The notes under the pieces are model-generated. The model was not told the DNA's origin, made no database searches, and saw only the letters and a list, made by a program, of their open reading frames with translations. A stretch of 60,393 nt of DNA from Winogradskyella sp. Lineage in GTDB: Bacteria; Bacteroidota; Bacteroidia; Flavobacteriales; Flavobacteriaceae. The DNA lies in NCBI RefSeq assembly GCF_016744625.1, contig NZ_JADGDZ010000007.1:1-60393 (forward strand), read 5' to 3'. Position numbers and translations under genes: made by a program. Shown piece by piece: positions 44,429 through 52,582 of the stretch. How positions within the stretch are numbered: the first letter of the stretch is position 1; every line of letters begins with the position of its first letter.

Positions 44429-45811
44429 ATGGTTTTAAGCAACTATACCAAAGAATTTAAATATAACCTTAAACTAGCATCTCCAGTGATTCTAGGTATG
44501 CTTGGGCACACCTTTGTCAGTTTTGTAGATAATGTGATGGTTGGGCAATTAGGTGCTGCAGAATTAGCAGCTGTGTCTTTAGGTAATAGCTTTATTTTTA
44601 TTGCGATGTCTTTGGGTATTGGATTTTCTACAGCCATTACACCTTTAGTTGCAGAAGCAGATTCTGAGCAGAACTTTACTAAAGGAAAATCTGTTTTTAA
44701 ACATGGCTTTTTTCTGTGTACGGTTTTGGGTTTATTGTTATTCTTAATGTTGCTTGTTGCCAAACCATTAATGTATGTGATGGATCAACCAGAGGAAGTC
44801 GTAGAGCTCGCTATTCCGTATTTAGATTTGGTGGCTTTTTCTTTGGTGCCTTTAATTATATTTCAGGCCTTTAAGCAGTTTAGTGATGGCTTGTCTTTGA
44901 CTAAATATCCAATGTATGCGACGATTGTGGCTAATATTTTAAACGTGGTTATCAATTACGTTTTAATCTTTGGTAAGTTTGGTTTTCCGGAAATGGGAAT
45001 TGTTGGAGCAGCAGTAGGTACTTTAATATCTCGCTTTGTTATGTTGTTTTACTTATGGTGGTTATTGGCAAAACGAGATAAATCTAAAGCCTATGTTACC
45101 AATATAAAGTTCTTTAAACTCAGTAAACAACCAATTAATAAATTAATGAATTTAGGCATGCCAAGTGCCATGCAGATGTTTTTTGAAGTCGGCATATTTA
45201 CAGCTGCAATTTGGTTGAGTGGTACTTTGGGAGCAAATGCTCAAGCAGCCAATCAAATAGCATTAAACTTATCGTCTATGACTTTTATGGTAGCTATGGG
45301 ATTAAGCGTAGCTGCTATGATACGAGTTGGTAATCAAAAAGGATTAAAAGATTTTAAAGCTTTAAAACGTATTGCAGAATCTATCTTTTTGGTTGGCTTT
45401 ATTTTCGCCGTTGTGTTTGCACTGTTCTTTGTGGTTTTTCATACGATGCTTCCAGATTTGTATGTGGATTTAGATGATCCTACTAATGCCTTAGATACAG
45501 CTGAGGTTGTAGAAATTGCAGCGACTTTATTATTAGCAGCTGCTGTTTTTCAGATTAGCGATAGCCTTCAAGTTATTACACTTGGCGCATTACGTGGCTT
45601 ACAAGATGTTAAGATTCCGACTATAATAACCTTTATTTCGTATTGGGTTATTGGTTTTCCGATTAGTTATTTTTTAGGCAAGGAGGAAGCTTATGGAAGT
45701 CTAGGAATATGGCTCGGACTATTAGCAGGATTAAGTGTCGCTGCAATTTTATTGTATTTTAGGTTTAATTATCTCACAAAGCGTTTAATTTTGCAACAAG
45801 ACAAAAGTTAG
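44429..45811 (+). CDS. MATE-family multidrug/sodium antiporter
   Basis: This 460-residue protein has about twelve transmembrane helices in two similar halves. MATE landmarks are LASPVILGMLGHTFVSFVDN at the start, VMVGQLGAAELAAVSLGNSF, and the second-half counterpart NLGMPSAMQMFFEVGIFTAA with AAWLSGTLGANAQAANQIAL-type sequence. It exports cationic drugs or metabolites using a sodium or proton gradient in the inner membrane; its substrate cannot be told. It is followed at 3 bp and then by overlap by a small acidic protein and a PAP2 phosphatase, so the three genes form an operon. Confidence 0.92.
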   Translation: MVLSNYTKEFKYNLKLASPVILGMLGHTFVSFVDNVMVGQLGAAELAAVSLGNSFIFIAMSLGIGFSTAITPLVAEADSEQNFTKGKSVFKHGFFLCTVLGLLLFLMLLVAKPLMYVMDQPEEVVELAIPYLDLVAFSLVPLIIFQAFKQFSDGLSLTKYPMYATIVANILNVVINYVLIFGKFGFPEMGIVGAAVGTLISRFVMLFYLWWLLAKRDKSKAYVTNIKFFKLSKQPINKLMNLGMPSAMQMFFEVGIFTAAIWLSGTLGANAQAANQIALNLSSMTFMVAMGLSVAAMIRVGNQKGLKDFKALKRIAESIFLVGFIFAVVFALFFVVFHTMLPDLYVDLDDPTNALDTAEVVEIAATLLLAAAVFQISDSLQVITLGALRGLQDVKIPTIITFISYWVIGFPISYFLGKEEAYGSLGIWLGLLAGLSVAAILLYFRFNYLTKRLILQQDKS

Positions 45812-45814
45812 AAT

Positions 45815-46042
45815 ATGGAATTACCAAAATTCATTTTAGGAGACAATACAGATCATCCAGATGCGATTTACATTATACATACAGAATTTCCGAGGTTTAT
45901 CATAAATCTTGAAAACGACGAAGTAGAATGGTTTGAGGAATTTGATCAACATGATGAAAAAGAATTGGAAACTGAAACTGAAAATTATATTCAACAAGCT
46001 ACAGACTTTTACGATAGAGAAGTAGAGCGTTACGACGATTAA
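45815..46042 (+). CDS. Small acidic protein of unknown function
   Basis: This 75-residue protein is very acidic, especially in its C-terminal half (DEKELETETENYIQQATDFY). It has no signal peptide or membrane segment. The first half has regular hydrophobic strands (DAIYIIHTEFPRFIINLEND). I do not know the family; similar small ORFs occur next to transporter genes in Flavobacteriia. It starts 3 bp after the MATE gene and its stop overlaps the start of the PAP2 gene by one base, which supports it as a real, coupled gene. Confidence 0.65.
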   Translation: MELPKFILGDNTDHPDAIYIIHTEFPRFIINLENDEVEWFEEFDQHDEKELETETENYIQQATDFYDREVERYDD

Positions 46043-46614
46043 TGTTAGAGCAACTTTTAGAATTAGATACAGAACTTTTTTTATATCTCAATGGGTTGGG
46101 CTCTTCAACTTGGGATGGTTTATGGTTAGTTATCACTGATGAGTTCACTTTTGCTCCCTTATACGCTATTCTTTTATTTTTAATTTATAAAAATTATGGT
46201 TTAAAACCTTTGTTAATTATGGTTGTGGTTATAGCAGCTATGATAACTTTTACAGATCAAACGACGAATATTGTAAAGCGTTCTGTGCTTCGTTTTAGAC
46301 CTTGTGCTTGCGAAGATATTATGGATATGATTAGATATATAGCAGAGCGTTGCAGTTCTAATCGTAGTTTCTTTTCTGGCCATGCTGCTAATTCTATGGC
46401 TGCAGCTGTATTTGGCGGTTTGGTATTACGACCTTACTATAAAAAGCTTATTTTTATTCTCTTATTTTGGAGTTTTATTGTCGCTTATAGTCGAATCTAT
46501 GTTGGTGTACATTATCCAATTGATATTCTATGCGGAATGACATTTGGTGCGCTCGCAGGTTTTGGATTCTATAAGTTAAATAAATACCTTCTTAAACGAT
46601 TTACTTCAAAGTAA
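46042..46614 (+). CDS. PAP2-superfamily membrane phosphatase
   Basis: This 190-residue protein has five to six transmembrane helices. The three PAP2 motifs are in order: KRSVLRFRP (phosphate-binding Lys/Arg), SFFSGHAANS (catalytic His) and YSRIYVGVHYPIDI (Arg and second catalytic His). Such enzymes dephosphorylate lipid phosphates such as undecaprenyl diphosphate or phosphatidyl-phosphates at the outer face of the inner membrane. The adjacent convergent operon encodes sugar transfer on lipid carriers, so a role in recycling of the carrier lipid is possible. Its 3' end overlaps the GT39 gene by 14 bp. Confidence 0.9.
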   Translation: MLEQLLELDTELFLYLNGLGSSTWDGLWLVITDEFTFAPLYAILLFLIYKNYGLKPLLIMVVVIAAMITFTDQTTNIVKRSVLRFRPCACEDIMDMIRYIAERCSSNRSFFSGHAANSMAAAVFGGLVLRPYYKKLIFILLFWSFIVAYSRIYVGVHYPIDILCGMTFGALAGFGFYKLNKYLLKRFTSK

Positions 46615-48220
46615 GTTTATAAAGCTGATTGACCAATCTTGTTTTGTAACCTCTAGAATCTTTAGTAGAGAAGTTTAAATCGTAAGTATCCAAAAATTCA
46701 ATTGTATATAACTTCGATAATGATTCAATTGTTTCAGGTTTGGCTTTATTGGTTAATAAGCAGAATTGCTTTTCATTAGGAATAGCATAGCCTTCGCTGG
46801 TTGTAATACTTGGAATCTTGTCTCCATAATTATAAATCACTTCTGGTGCGATATAGTCTAAACTATATACTTTAAGGTTTTGGTCATTTAGTTGTGATAC
46901 AGGTTTATAATTATCTTGAGTATGTGTCTTAGATATTGGCAATGCAAACAAACCTATACTTACCATAAATGCAATTACCAAATAGAATACGTTTTTAATG
47001 TTCTTTACTTTTAGATTTTTGAAAATTAGAACACCAATACCTAATAAAGCTAAAGATGTAATTATAAATCTAAATAAAACTATTCCGACTAAAACTTCAT
47101 TCGAAAAAAACCAAACCACCCAAAACAAGGTTGCAATAGTTGCAATCAATCCAAATTGAAAATAAACAGGAATCGTTTCTTTTTTAGACTTCAAATTTTT
47201 GAATTCACGAATTAAATACTCAATATAAAATCCAATATTGATTGCTAAAGGAATTAAAACAGGCATCAGGTAACGCGATTTCTTTTCAGGAATAATAGAT
47301 AAGAGAATCACTGCAATAATTGTCCAAAAGAAACTAAAACGATAAGCCTTTAAATTTGAAACTCTAGATTTTAGATAAGGATAGAGTAAGCTAATAAAAG
47401 CAGGTACAGTCCATAAGCCACTTTGCACAAAGAAACTCCAGTAATAATAAAAAGGTCTAACGTTATAACTACTCCAATTAGACGTTTCGCGTTCTGCAAT
47501 AGTTGTAAAGGTTTCAGGATCTGCAACACGTACATGAAAATACCACCAACCACCTAATACAATTCCGAATATTAAAAGACTAAAGAGTTTCAAGAAATGA
47601 AGTGGACCGCCTTTAAATTTAAAAGCAATACCATAGGCAATTACAAAAGGTAAAAACAGTACATACAATGAAACAGGACCTTTGGATAATACAGAACCAG
47701 CTAAAAAGAGCACAAACAGTAAGCTATGTGTAATTGGTGTTTTTGCTTTATGGAACAATTGAAATAATTGTAACAAAGCCATTAGCATAAAACCATGCGT
47801 GTAAATATCCCAAGGTGCTTCAATGGTAATACCTATAACATAAAATGAAGTTAGTACAATAAATCCATTGATTAAGCTATGTGATTTAGGAAGTTCTAAT
47901 TTTTTAGAAAGTAGATAGGTTGATATGCCTATACTGGCTAGAAAGAGTAGAGCAGGCCAACGTAAAGCTAAGACCGATTTAATTCCAAAAACAAATCCGA
48001 AAGCTGCTGTAATCCATGTTGGTAAAGGCGGTTTTTGATAACGTGCTTCTCCATTCATAGTGGTTAAAATCCAATTGTTATCGGTGAGCATTTCTCTTGC
48101 TGAAATAAAATTTCGAGCTTCCATAATACTCACAGGAATTGAGTCAATTGTAAAACCAAGCATCACAATAACGAAAAGCAATAAACCAAGAATAGGATAT
48201 TTTTCTAAGAGCTTAATCAT
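46601..48220 (-). CDS. ArnT-like membrane glycosyltransferase (GT39/GT83-type)
   Basis: This 539-residue protein has about twelve transmembrane helices. The first loop has the acidic motif of PMT/ArnT enzymes (SIMEARNFISAREMLTDNNW) followed by ARYQKPPLPTWITAAFGFVFG and, later, EKKSRYLMPVLIPLAINIGF. These enzymes move a sugar from a polyprenyl phosphate to lipid A or a protein outside the membrane. It overlaps the LAB_N gene upstream by 8 bp and is the last gene of the GT2-LAB_N-GT39 operon. The acceptor is not known; lipid A is a reasonable guess from the LAB_N partner. Confidence 0.88.
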   Translation of the reverse strand: MIKLLEKYPILGLLLFVIVMLGFTIDSIPVSIMEARNFISAREMLTDNNWILTTMNGEARYQKPPLPTWITAAFGFVFGIKSVLALRWPALLFLASIGISTYLLSKKLELPKSHSLINGFIVLTSFYVIGITIEAPWDIYTHGFMLMALLQLFQLFHKAKTPITHSLLFVLFLAGSVLSKGPVSLYVLFLPFVIAYGIAFKFKGGPLHFLKLFSLLIFGIVLGGWWYFHVRVADPETFTTIAERETSNWSSYNVRPFYYYWSFFVQSGLWTVPAFISLLYPYLKSRVSNLKAYRFSFFWTIIAVILLSIIPEKKSRYLMPVLIPLAINIGFYIEYLIREFKNLKSKKETIPVYFQFGLIATIATLFWVVWFFSNEVLVGIVLFRFIITSLALLGIGVLIFKNLKVKNIKNVFYLVIAFMVSIGLFALPISKTHTQDNYKPVSQLNDQNLKVYSLDYIAPEVIYNYGDKIPSITTSEGYAIPNEKQFCLLTNKAKPETIESLSKLYTIEFLDTYDLNFSTKDSRGYKTRLVNQLYKLTLK

Positions 48221-48836
48221 TTGTTTGTCTTATTAAATAGGCATTACGTGCATAAATGATGAGTCCAAATAAATGACCTACAAAAAGCACTGGATCTTCT
48301 CTGATAATCGCGTAAGTTAATATTAAACCAGCTCCAATTAAACTTAAAACCCAAAAACCCATTGGTAAAGTTGATTCTTTATTACGTTCAGAATGAATCC
48401 ACTGATATACAAAGCGCAAAGTAAAAATGACTTGTGCTACAATACCAAGAATTAATAACCAAAGTGGAATAGCTTCATTTTTAAATAGAAGTTCTATGTC
48501 TATTTTGTTATTGTTGTAATAGAATACGACAATAAGAATGGGAACTATAAATAATAAATACTGAACAATTTTTGGAAATTTTTTCCATTGCCCTTGTAAT
48601 TGTAGGTTTCTGATGTAGATAAAATACGTTAAACTTTGCCCAAGCATAATGGCGAAATCTAATCGTAAATAGCCATAAATAAATAGTAAGAAAGAGGCAA
48701 CTAAACTAAGTGTCCAAAATGTTGTTGGAGTGATAACTTTGCGTTGCTTTTCTGAAGTAATCCATTGAATGATTAACCGAGAAGAAAATAAAATCTGGGC
48801 TAAAAATCCGATACTGTAAATGATCCAATCCTTCAT
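48213..48836 (-). CDS. Membrane protein of two LAB_N (lipid-A-disaccharide synthase N-terminal) domains
   Basis: This 207-residue protein has two copies of the same three-helix unit. The first is FWTLSLVASFLLFIYGYLRL followed by DFAIMLGQSLTYFIYIRNLQ; the second is FWVLSLIGAGLILTYAIIRE followed by DPVLFVGHLFGLIIYARNAY. The unit is known as the N-terminal domain attached to LpxB in some species, but here it stands alone, without the catalytic LpxB part. It lies between a GT2 and a GT39 enzyme and overlaps both (4 and 8 bp), so it probably serves as a flippase-like or scaffolding subunit for lipid-linked sugar; this is inferred from context. Confidence 0.82.
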   Translation of the reverse strand: MKDWIIYSIGFLAQILFSSRLIIQWITSEKQRKVITPTTFWTLSLVASFLLFIYGYLRLDFAIMLGQSLTYFIYIRNLQLQGQWKKFPKIVQYLLFIVPILIVVFYYNNNKIDIELLFKNEAIPLWLLILGIVAQVIFTLRFVYQWIHSERNKESTLPMGFWVLSLIGAGLILTYAIIREDPVLFVGHLFGLIIYARNAYLIRQTND

Positions 48837-49549
48837 TTACTGGATTTAGCTACGTCGTAATTAATATATTTTTTCTTCATCCACAAGTATGCAAAACAAT
48901 CCATCAAAGGTCCAAGAAGTCTATTCCAAAGTCCGAACTTTGCTGTTCCCGCAATCCTTGGAAAATGCTGAACTGTTATTTGAGTAACACGTCCGTTTTG
49001 TAACATAACCATTGCTGGTAAAAAGCGATGTAAACCTCTAAACATAGGAATACGTTTTGCATAATCAGTTCTAATAACCTTAAGCGGACAACCGGTGTCA
49101 TCCATACCATCGTGAGTAAAAGCGCGTCTAATACCATTGGCAATTTTAGAGGACATGTTTTTTACAAAAGAATCTTTTCGGTTAGAGCGTACTCCAGTTA
49201 CCAACTCATGTGTGTCAATATGTTCTAAAAGGATATTAAAATCCTCAGGTGACGTTTGTAAATCTGAATCTATATAGCCAACTAACTCAGAATCAACATG
49301 GTCAAAGCCAGCTTTTATAGCAGCACTTAAACCTCTATTTTCTTTAAATAAAATGTATTCGAAGGCTTCGTTACGTTGGCATATATTTTCAATTAAAGCT
49401 TGACTATTATCTTTAGAACCATCATTAACAAAAAGAATAGATGTTGGTACTGTTGCAATATTCAGATAGTTAGAAAGTTCAGTTTCTACACGTTCTAAAT
49501 TTTCCTCTTCGTTATAAACAGGAACTACAATAGTGAACTTATATGTCAT
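48833..49549 (-). CDS. GT2 glycosyltransferase, polyprenyl-phosphate (DPM1/ArnC-like)
   Basis: This 238-residue protein has the GT2 fold: FTIVVPVYNEEENLERVETE, ILFVNDGSKDNSQALIE, LSAAIKAGFDHVDSELVGYI followed by DSDLQTSPEDF (metal-binding D-x-D) and DDTGCPLKVIRTDYAKRIP. Unlike ArnC it lacks C-terminal membrane helices, so the LAB_N protein may provide the membrane part. It should transfer a sugar from a nucleotide donor to undecaprenyl phosphate, giving the substrate for the GT39 enzyme. It is first in the operon, with a TACTTTTG promoter element 22 bp upstream. Confidence 0.9.
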   Translation of the reverse strand: MTYKFTIVVPVYNEEENLERVETELSNYLNIATVPTSILFVNDGSKDNSQALIENICQRNEAFEYILFKENRGLSAAIKAGFDHVDSELVGYIDSDLQTSPEDFNILLEHIDTHELVTGVRSNRKDSFVKNMSSKIANGIRRAFTHDGMDDTGCPLKVIRTDYAKRIPMFRGLHRFLPAMVMLQNGRVTQITVQHFPRIAGTAKFGLWNRLLGPLMDCFAYLWMKKKYINYDVAKSSK

Positions 49550-49571
49550 GCGTTTGATTGCTTAGTCTGTG

Positions 49572-49579
49572 CAAAAGTA
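49572..49579 (-). promoter_or_regulatory. TAnnTTTG promoter element before the GT2 operon
   Basis: On the minus strand TACTTTTG matches the -7 consensus, 22 bp upstream of the GT2 ATG. It suggests a separate promoter for the three-gene operon rather than read-through from meaB. Confidence 0.4.
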
Positions 49580-49591
49580 TTGTTTTTTCTA

Positions 49592-50722
49592 TTAGAACGA
49601 AAGTAAGTATTCGGCAGCTGCAAATGGTGTCGTTTTTCCTGTTTCAACCAATTTAATTTGAGCTTGTAATTCTGCTTTAATCTTAGCTGAATTATAGAAA
49701 TTAGATTTTAAGCGTTCTTCAATAGTTTGTAACAGCCAAAACTTATTTTGATTATTTCTGTTGACTTCAAAATATTTGTTAGATGTGGTTGTTGATTTAT
49801 AATCTTTAATCATGCCCCAAACTTCAGGAATGCCTTCTTGTTTTAACGCACTACAAAGCGATACTTTTGGTGACCACTCTGATTCTTTTGAAGGATATAA
49901 ATGTAAAGCTCTATTAAATTCAACTTTAGCTAATTTTGCTGCTTTCACATTATCACCATCTGCTTTATTTATCACAATAGCATCTGCCATTTCTATGATA
50001 CCACGTTTTATACCTTGTAATTCATCACCAGCTCCAGCTAATTTTAAAAGGAGAAAGAAATCGACCATACTATGTACAGCGGTTTCGCTCTGCCCAACAC
50101 CAACTGTTTCTATAATAATAGTATCAAATCCAGCAGCTTCACATAGAATAATAGTTTCTCTGGTTTTTCTGGCAACACCTCCAAGAGAATCACCAGATGG
50201 AGATGGTCTAATAAAAGCATTCTTATCTTTTACTAAGTCTTCCATTCGAGTTTTATCTCCTAAAATACTACCTCTACTTAAACTGCTACTTGGATCTATA
50301 GCTAAAACAGCAACTTTTTTACCTAAGCTAGTTAGATGACATCCAAAGGCTTCAATAAAGGTGCTTTTTCCAACACCAGGAACTCCAGTAATTCCTATTC
50401 TTATAGATTTGTTTGCAAAAGGCAAGCAAGCCGTAATGATATTATGTGCTTTTTGGGTATGGGTAGAATTGGTGCTTTCTACTAAAGTTATTGCACGACT
50501 CAAAGCGGAAATGTCTCCAGATGTAATACCAGAAACTAAGTCTTGTATAGAAGGCTTTTTTTGGCGATTAACTTTTATAGTCTTAGCAGAATCAGAACTT
50601 AAGGATTCAGGTGGTGTTATACCATCTTGCTCATTGAGAGCAGATTTATATGTTTGGTTTTTTTTTGCCACCTTAGATCTGTTATGGTTTTTTAGAGGTG
50701 CGTTCTTCAATAGGAACTTCAA
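49592..50722 (-). CDS. meaB: MeaB/ArgK-family GTPase (methylmalonyl-CoA mutase chaperone)
   Basis: The frame from 50722 encodes 376 residues. The GTPase motifs are GITGVPGVGKST (110-121), DPSSSLSRGSILGDKTRM, LLLKLAGAGDELQGIKRGI and VINKADGDN. MeaB protects and reloads the B12-dependent methylmalonyl-CoA mutase, whose genes are not in this window. The first 50 residues (NHNRSKVAKKNQTYKSALNE) are not typical of the family, and their coding sequence overlaps the DUF2911 gene by 41 bp; there is no internal Met before the conserved part, so either this long start or a non-ATG start is used. Confidence 0.88.
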   Translation of the reverse strand: MKFLLKNAPLKNHNRSKVAKKNQTYKSALNEQDGITPPESLSSDSAKTIKVNRQKKPSIQDLVSGITSGDISALSRAITLVESTNSTHTQKAHNIITACLPFANKSIRIGITGVPGVGKSTFIEAFGCHLTSLGKKVAVLAIDPSSSLSRGSILGDKTRMEDLVKDKNAFIRPSPSGDSLGGVARKTRETIILCEAAGFDTIIIETVGVGQSETAVHSMVDFFLLLKLAGAGDELQGIKRGIIEMADAIVINKADGDNVKAAKLAKVEFNRALHLYPSKESEWSPKVSLCSALKQEGIPEVWGMIKDYKSTTTSNKYFEVNRNNQNKFWLLQTIEERLKSNFYNSAKIKAELQAQIKLVETGKTTPFAAAEYLLSF

Positions 50723-51248
50723 CCTTAGTACTATCCCAAGCCATAGAGAGTTTTAAACTTCCTGTGGTATTATCGAAAGCAATTGTGAATTCTTCAACGG
50801 TTTCATCTATTTGTTTTGTTGGGACTTCAATTTCAATCACATCATAATTTGGATCCCACATTGGTACCATTCTTTCATTCACGCCCCAATCATATTGCTT
50901 AGAATTAAACATCACTTTCCAAGATTTATCCATAGGAACCGTCCAAATGGTATATTTTCCTTTCTTTAAAAGCATACCATCAATTACTAAATCTTTATTG
51001 GTAGAAAAGGTAGTAGCTTCATTAGCTCCTGTTCGCCAGACTTTATCAAAAGGAACAAGTGCTCCAAATATTTCACGTTCGCGTTTAGATGGTCTGTTGT
51101 ATTCCACTTTTAAATCTAAATCATTGAGTGAAATCTTAGCAGAATCTTTTGGACTTAAGCGTGGTGAGAAAATATTTTCAACAAAGACAGAATATAAAAG
51201 TAAGCCTAGTGCCAATATAGACAGAATAATGAGGAGGCGTTTTAACAT
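50682..51248 (-). CDS. DUF2911-family membrane-anchored or secreted protein
   Basis: This 188-residue protein starts with a membrane anchor or signal (MLKRLLIILSILALGLLLYS). The DUF2911 pattern is clear: KISLNDLDLKVEYNRPSKRE, REIFGALVPFDKVWRTGANE, ATTFSTNKDLVIDGMLLKKG and TIWTVPMDKSWKVMFNSK. The family is widespread in Bacteroidota and has no known function. The 3' end overlaps the start of meaB, so the two are coupled. It is divergent from the ECF sigma factor across 136 bp. Confidence 0.85.
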   Translation of the reverse strand: MLKRLLIILSILALGLLLYSVFVENIFSPRLSPKDSAKISLNDLDLKVEYNRPSKREREIFGALVPFDKVWRTGANEATTFSTNKDLVIDGMLLKKGKYTIWTVPMDKSWKVMFNSKQYDWGVNERMVPMWDPNYDVIEIEVPTKQIDETVEEFTIAFDNTTGSLKLSMAWDSTKVEVPIEERTSKKP

Positions 51249-51384
51249 AGTAATTAATCTTAAATAGAATTTTAGAATTTAAAGATAATTCAATTCCCTA
51301 AATTTATAGAATAGTAACGTCTAATTTTAAGTAATTCTTATAAAATGAAAATTTTTTAAGAATTTTTGTCACACTTAAAAATAG

Positions 51385-51984
51385 GTGTCGTCTTTAGTGT
51401 GTAACCAATCAAAAACCAAAACTAAAATCAGCACGTTTCAAATTCATATTGTTGAAAAATGCAAGCAGAATGATAGACAAGCTCAAATGGAGTTGTATAA
51501 TCAATACTGTAACGGGATGCTAATCGTCGCGCTTCGATTTGTAAAGGATACAATGGAAGCTGAAGATATTGTACAAGAGGCGTTTATAAAAGCGTTTTCA
51601 AAATTAGAACAATATAAGGCTGAAGTGAGTTTTGGAGCGTGGTTAAAGCGTATTGTTATTAATAGATGTATTGATGTTTTAAAATCGAAACGTCAGCGTT
51701 TAATAGAATTAGAAGAGCATCATTTAAATGTTGTGGATGCGGATTATGAGAATGAATGGTTGGTAGATGACGAAATTACTATAGACGAAGTGAAATTAGC
51801 GATGGAGCGTTTGCCCGAAAAATACAGATATGTGGTAATGCTGTATTTAGTTGAAGGTTACGATCACCAAGAAATATCAGAAATTTTGAATATTTCTGAA
51901 GTCGCCTCAAGAACACAATTATCGAGAGGTAAGCAAAAATTGCAAAACGAATTAAAATTAAAGATAAATGGCACAAGATCTTAG
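51385..51984 (+). CDS. ECF-type RNA polymerase sigma factor
   Basis: The frame opens with a GTG at 51385 and gives 199 residues; no ATG precedes the conserved part, and the true start may be a few codons later. Region 2 runs from about residue 25 (CKQNDRQAQMELYNQY, EAEDIVQEAFIKAFSKLEQY, FGAWLKRIVINRCIDVLKSK). Region 4 is the helix-turn-helix at about 130-190 (LPEKYRYVVMLYLVEGYDHQ, EISEILNISEVASRTQLSRG). The next gene, a one-helix membrane protein, starts 17 bp before its stop, a typical sigma and anti-sigma arrangement. The third gene encodes a DUF4097-like envelope protein, so an envelope signal is likely. Confidence 0.9.
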   Translation: MSSLVCNQSKTKTKISTFQIHIVEKCKQNDRQAQMELYNQYCNGMLIVALRFVKDTMEAEDIVQEAFIKAFSKLEQYKAEVSFGAWLKRIVINRCIDVLKSKRQRLIELEEHHLNVVDADYENEWLVDDEITIDEVKLAMERLPEKYRYVVMLYLVEGYDHQEISEILNISEVASRTQLSRGKQKLQNELKLKINGTRS

Positions 51985-52537
51985 AAACCTGTTTGAAGAA
52001 GACCCTAAGGAGCAGCATATAAAAATGTCTGAAGGTCATGAAGCACGTTTTCTTCAAAAATTAGGTAAAGAATTACCGAAAAAGACATCAACGAACCTAT
52101 TTAGTTTCTTAAATATAGCAGCAAGTGTTATTGTATTATTAGGATTGAGTTATGGAGCATTTCAGTTTTTTCAAACACCTTCAGCCGATCCAATAGAACC
52201 TACTATAGTTGAAAGTGCAGGGCCAAAAACTTTAGGAGCTGTTTCACCAGAATTAAAGAAAGTTGAAGACTATTATTTGGCTAGTATTAACTTAGAATTA
52301 TCTAAAGTGCAGTTAACACCAGAGAACAAGGAGTTGTTTGATGGTTATGTACAGCGTCTTAAGGAATTAAATGAAGAATACGACAGGCTAACATTAGAGT
52401 TGAATGACAATGGTCCTAATGAAGAAACTTTAAATGCACTTATAGATAACCTAAAATTTAGACTAAACTTAGTGATGCGTCTTAAAGAAAAACTTCAAGA
52501 GTTTAATGACGACTCATTTATGCAAGATAGTATATAA
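51968..52537 (+). CDS. Probable membrane anti-sigma factor
   Basis: This 189-residue protein has a short cytosolic part (about 45 residues), one transmembrane helix (FSFLNIAASVIVLLGLSYGA) and a periplasmic, highly charged helical part (ELSKVQLTPENKELFDGYVQ, RLNLVMRLKEKLQEFNDD). It lacks a zinc-finger anti-sigma HxxxCxxC motif, so the function rests on context: the ATG overlaps the sigma factor gene by 17 bp. It probably holds the sigma factor at the membrane until an envelope signal is sensed. Confidence 0.65.
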   Translation: MAQDLRNLFEEDPKEQHIKMSEGHEARFLQKLGKELPKKTSTNLFSFLNIAASVIVLLGLSYGAFQFFQTPSADPIEPTIVESAGPKTLGAVSPELKKVEDYYLASINLELSKVQLTPENKELFDGYVQRLKELNEEYDRLTLELNDNGPNEETLNALIDNLKFRLNLVMRLKEKLQEFNDDSFMQDSI

Positions 52538-52582
52538 TCACAATCAATAAATCAAAAAATGAATAGTTAAATCAAAAAAATC

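Noticed and set aside
49812-50756. Antisense ORFs of 175 and 131 residues across meaB
   Set aside because: meaB has complete GTPase motifs on the minus strand; the plus-strand frames show no domain and follow the codon pattern of the sense gene.
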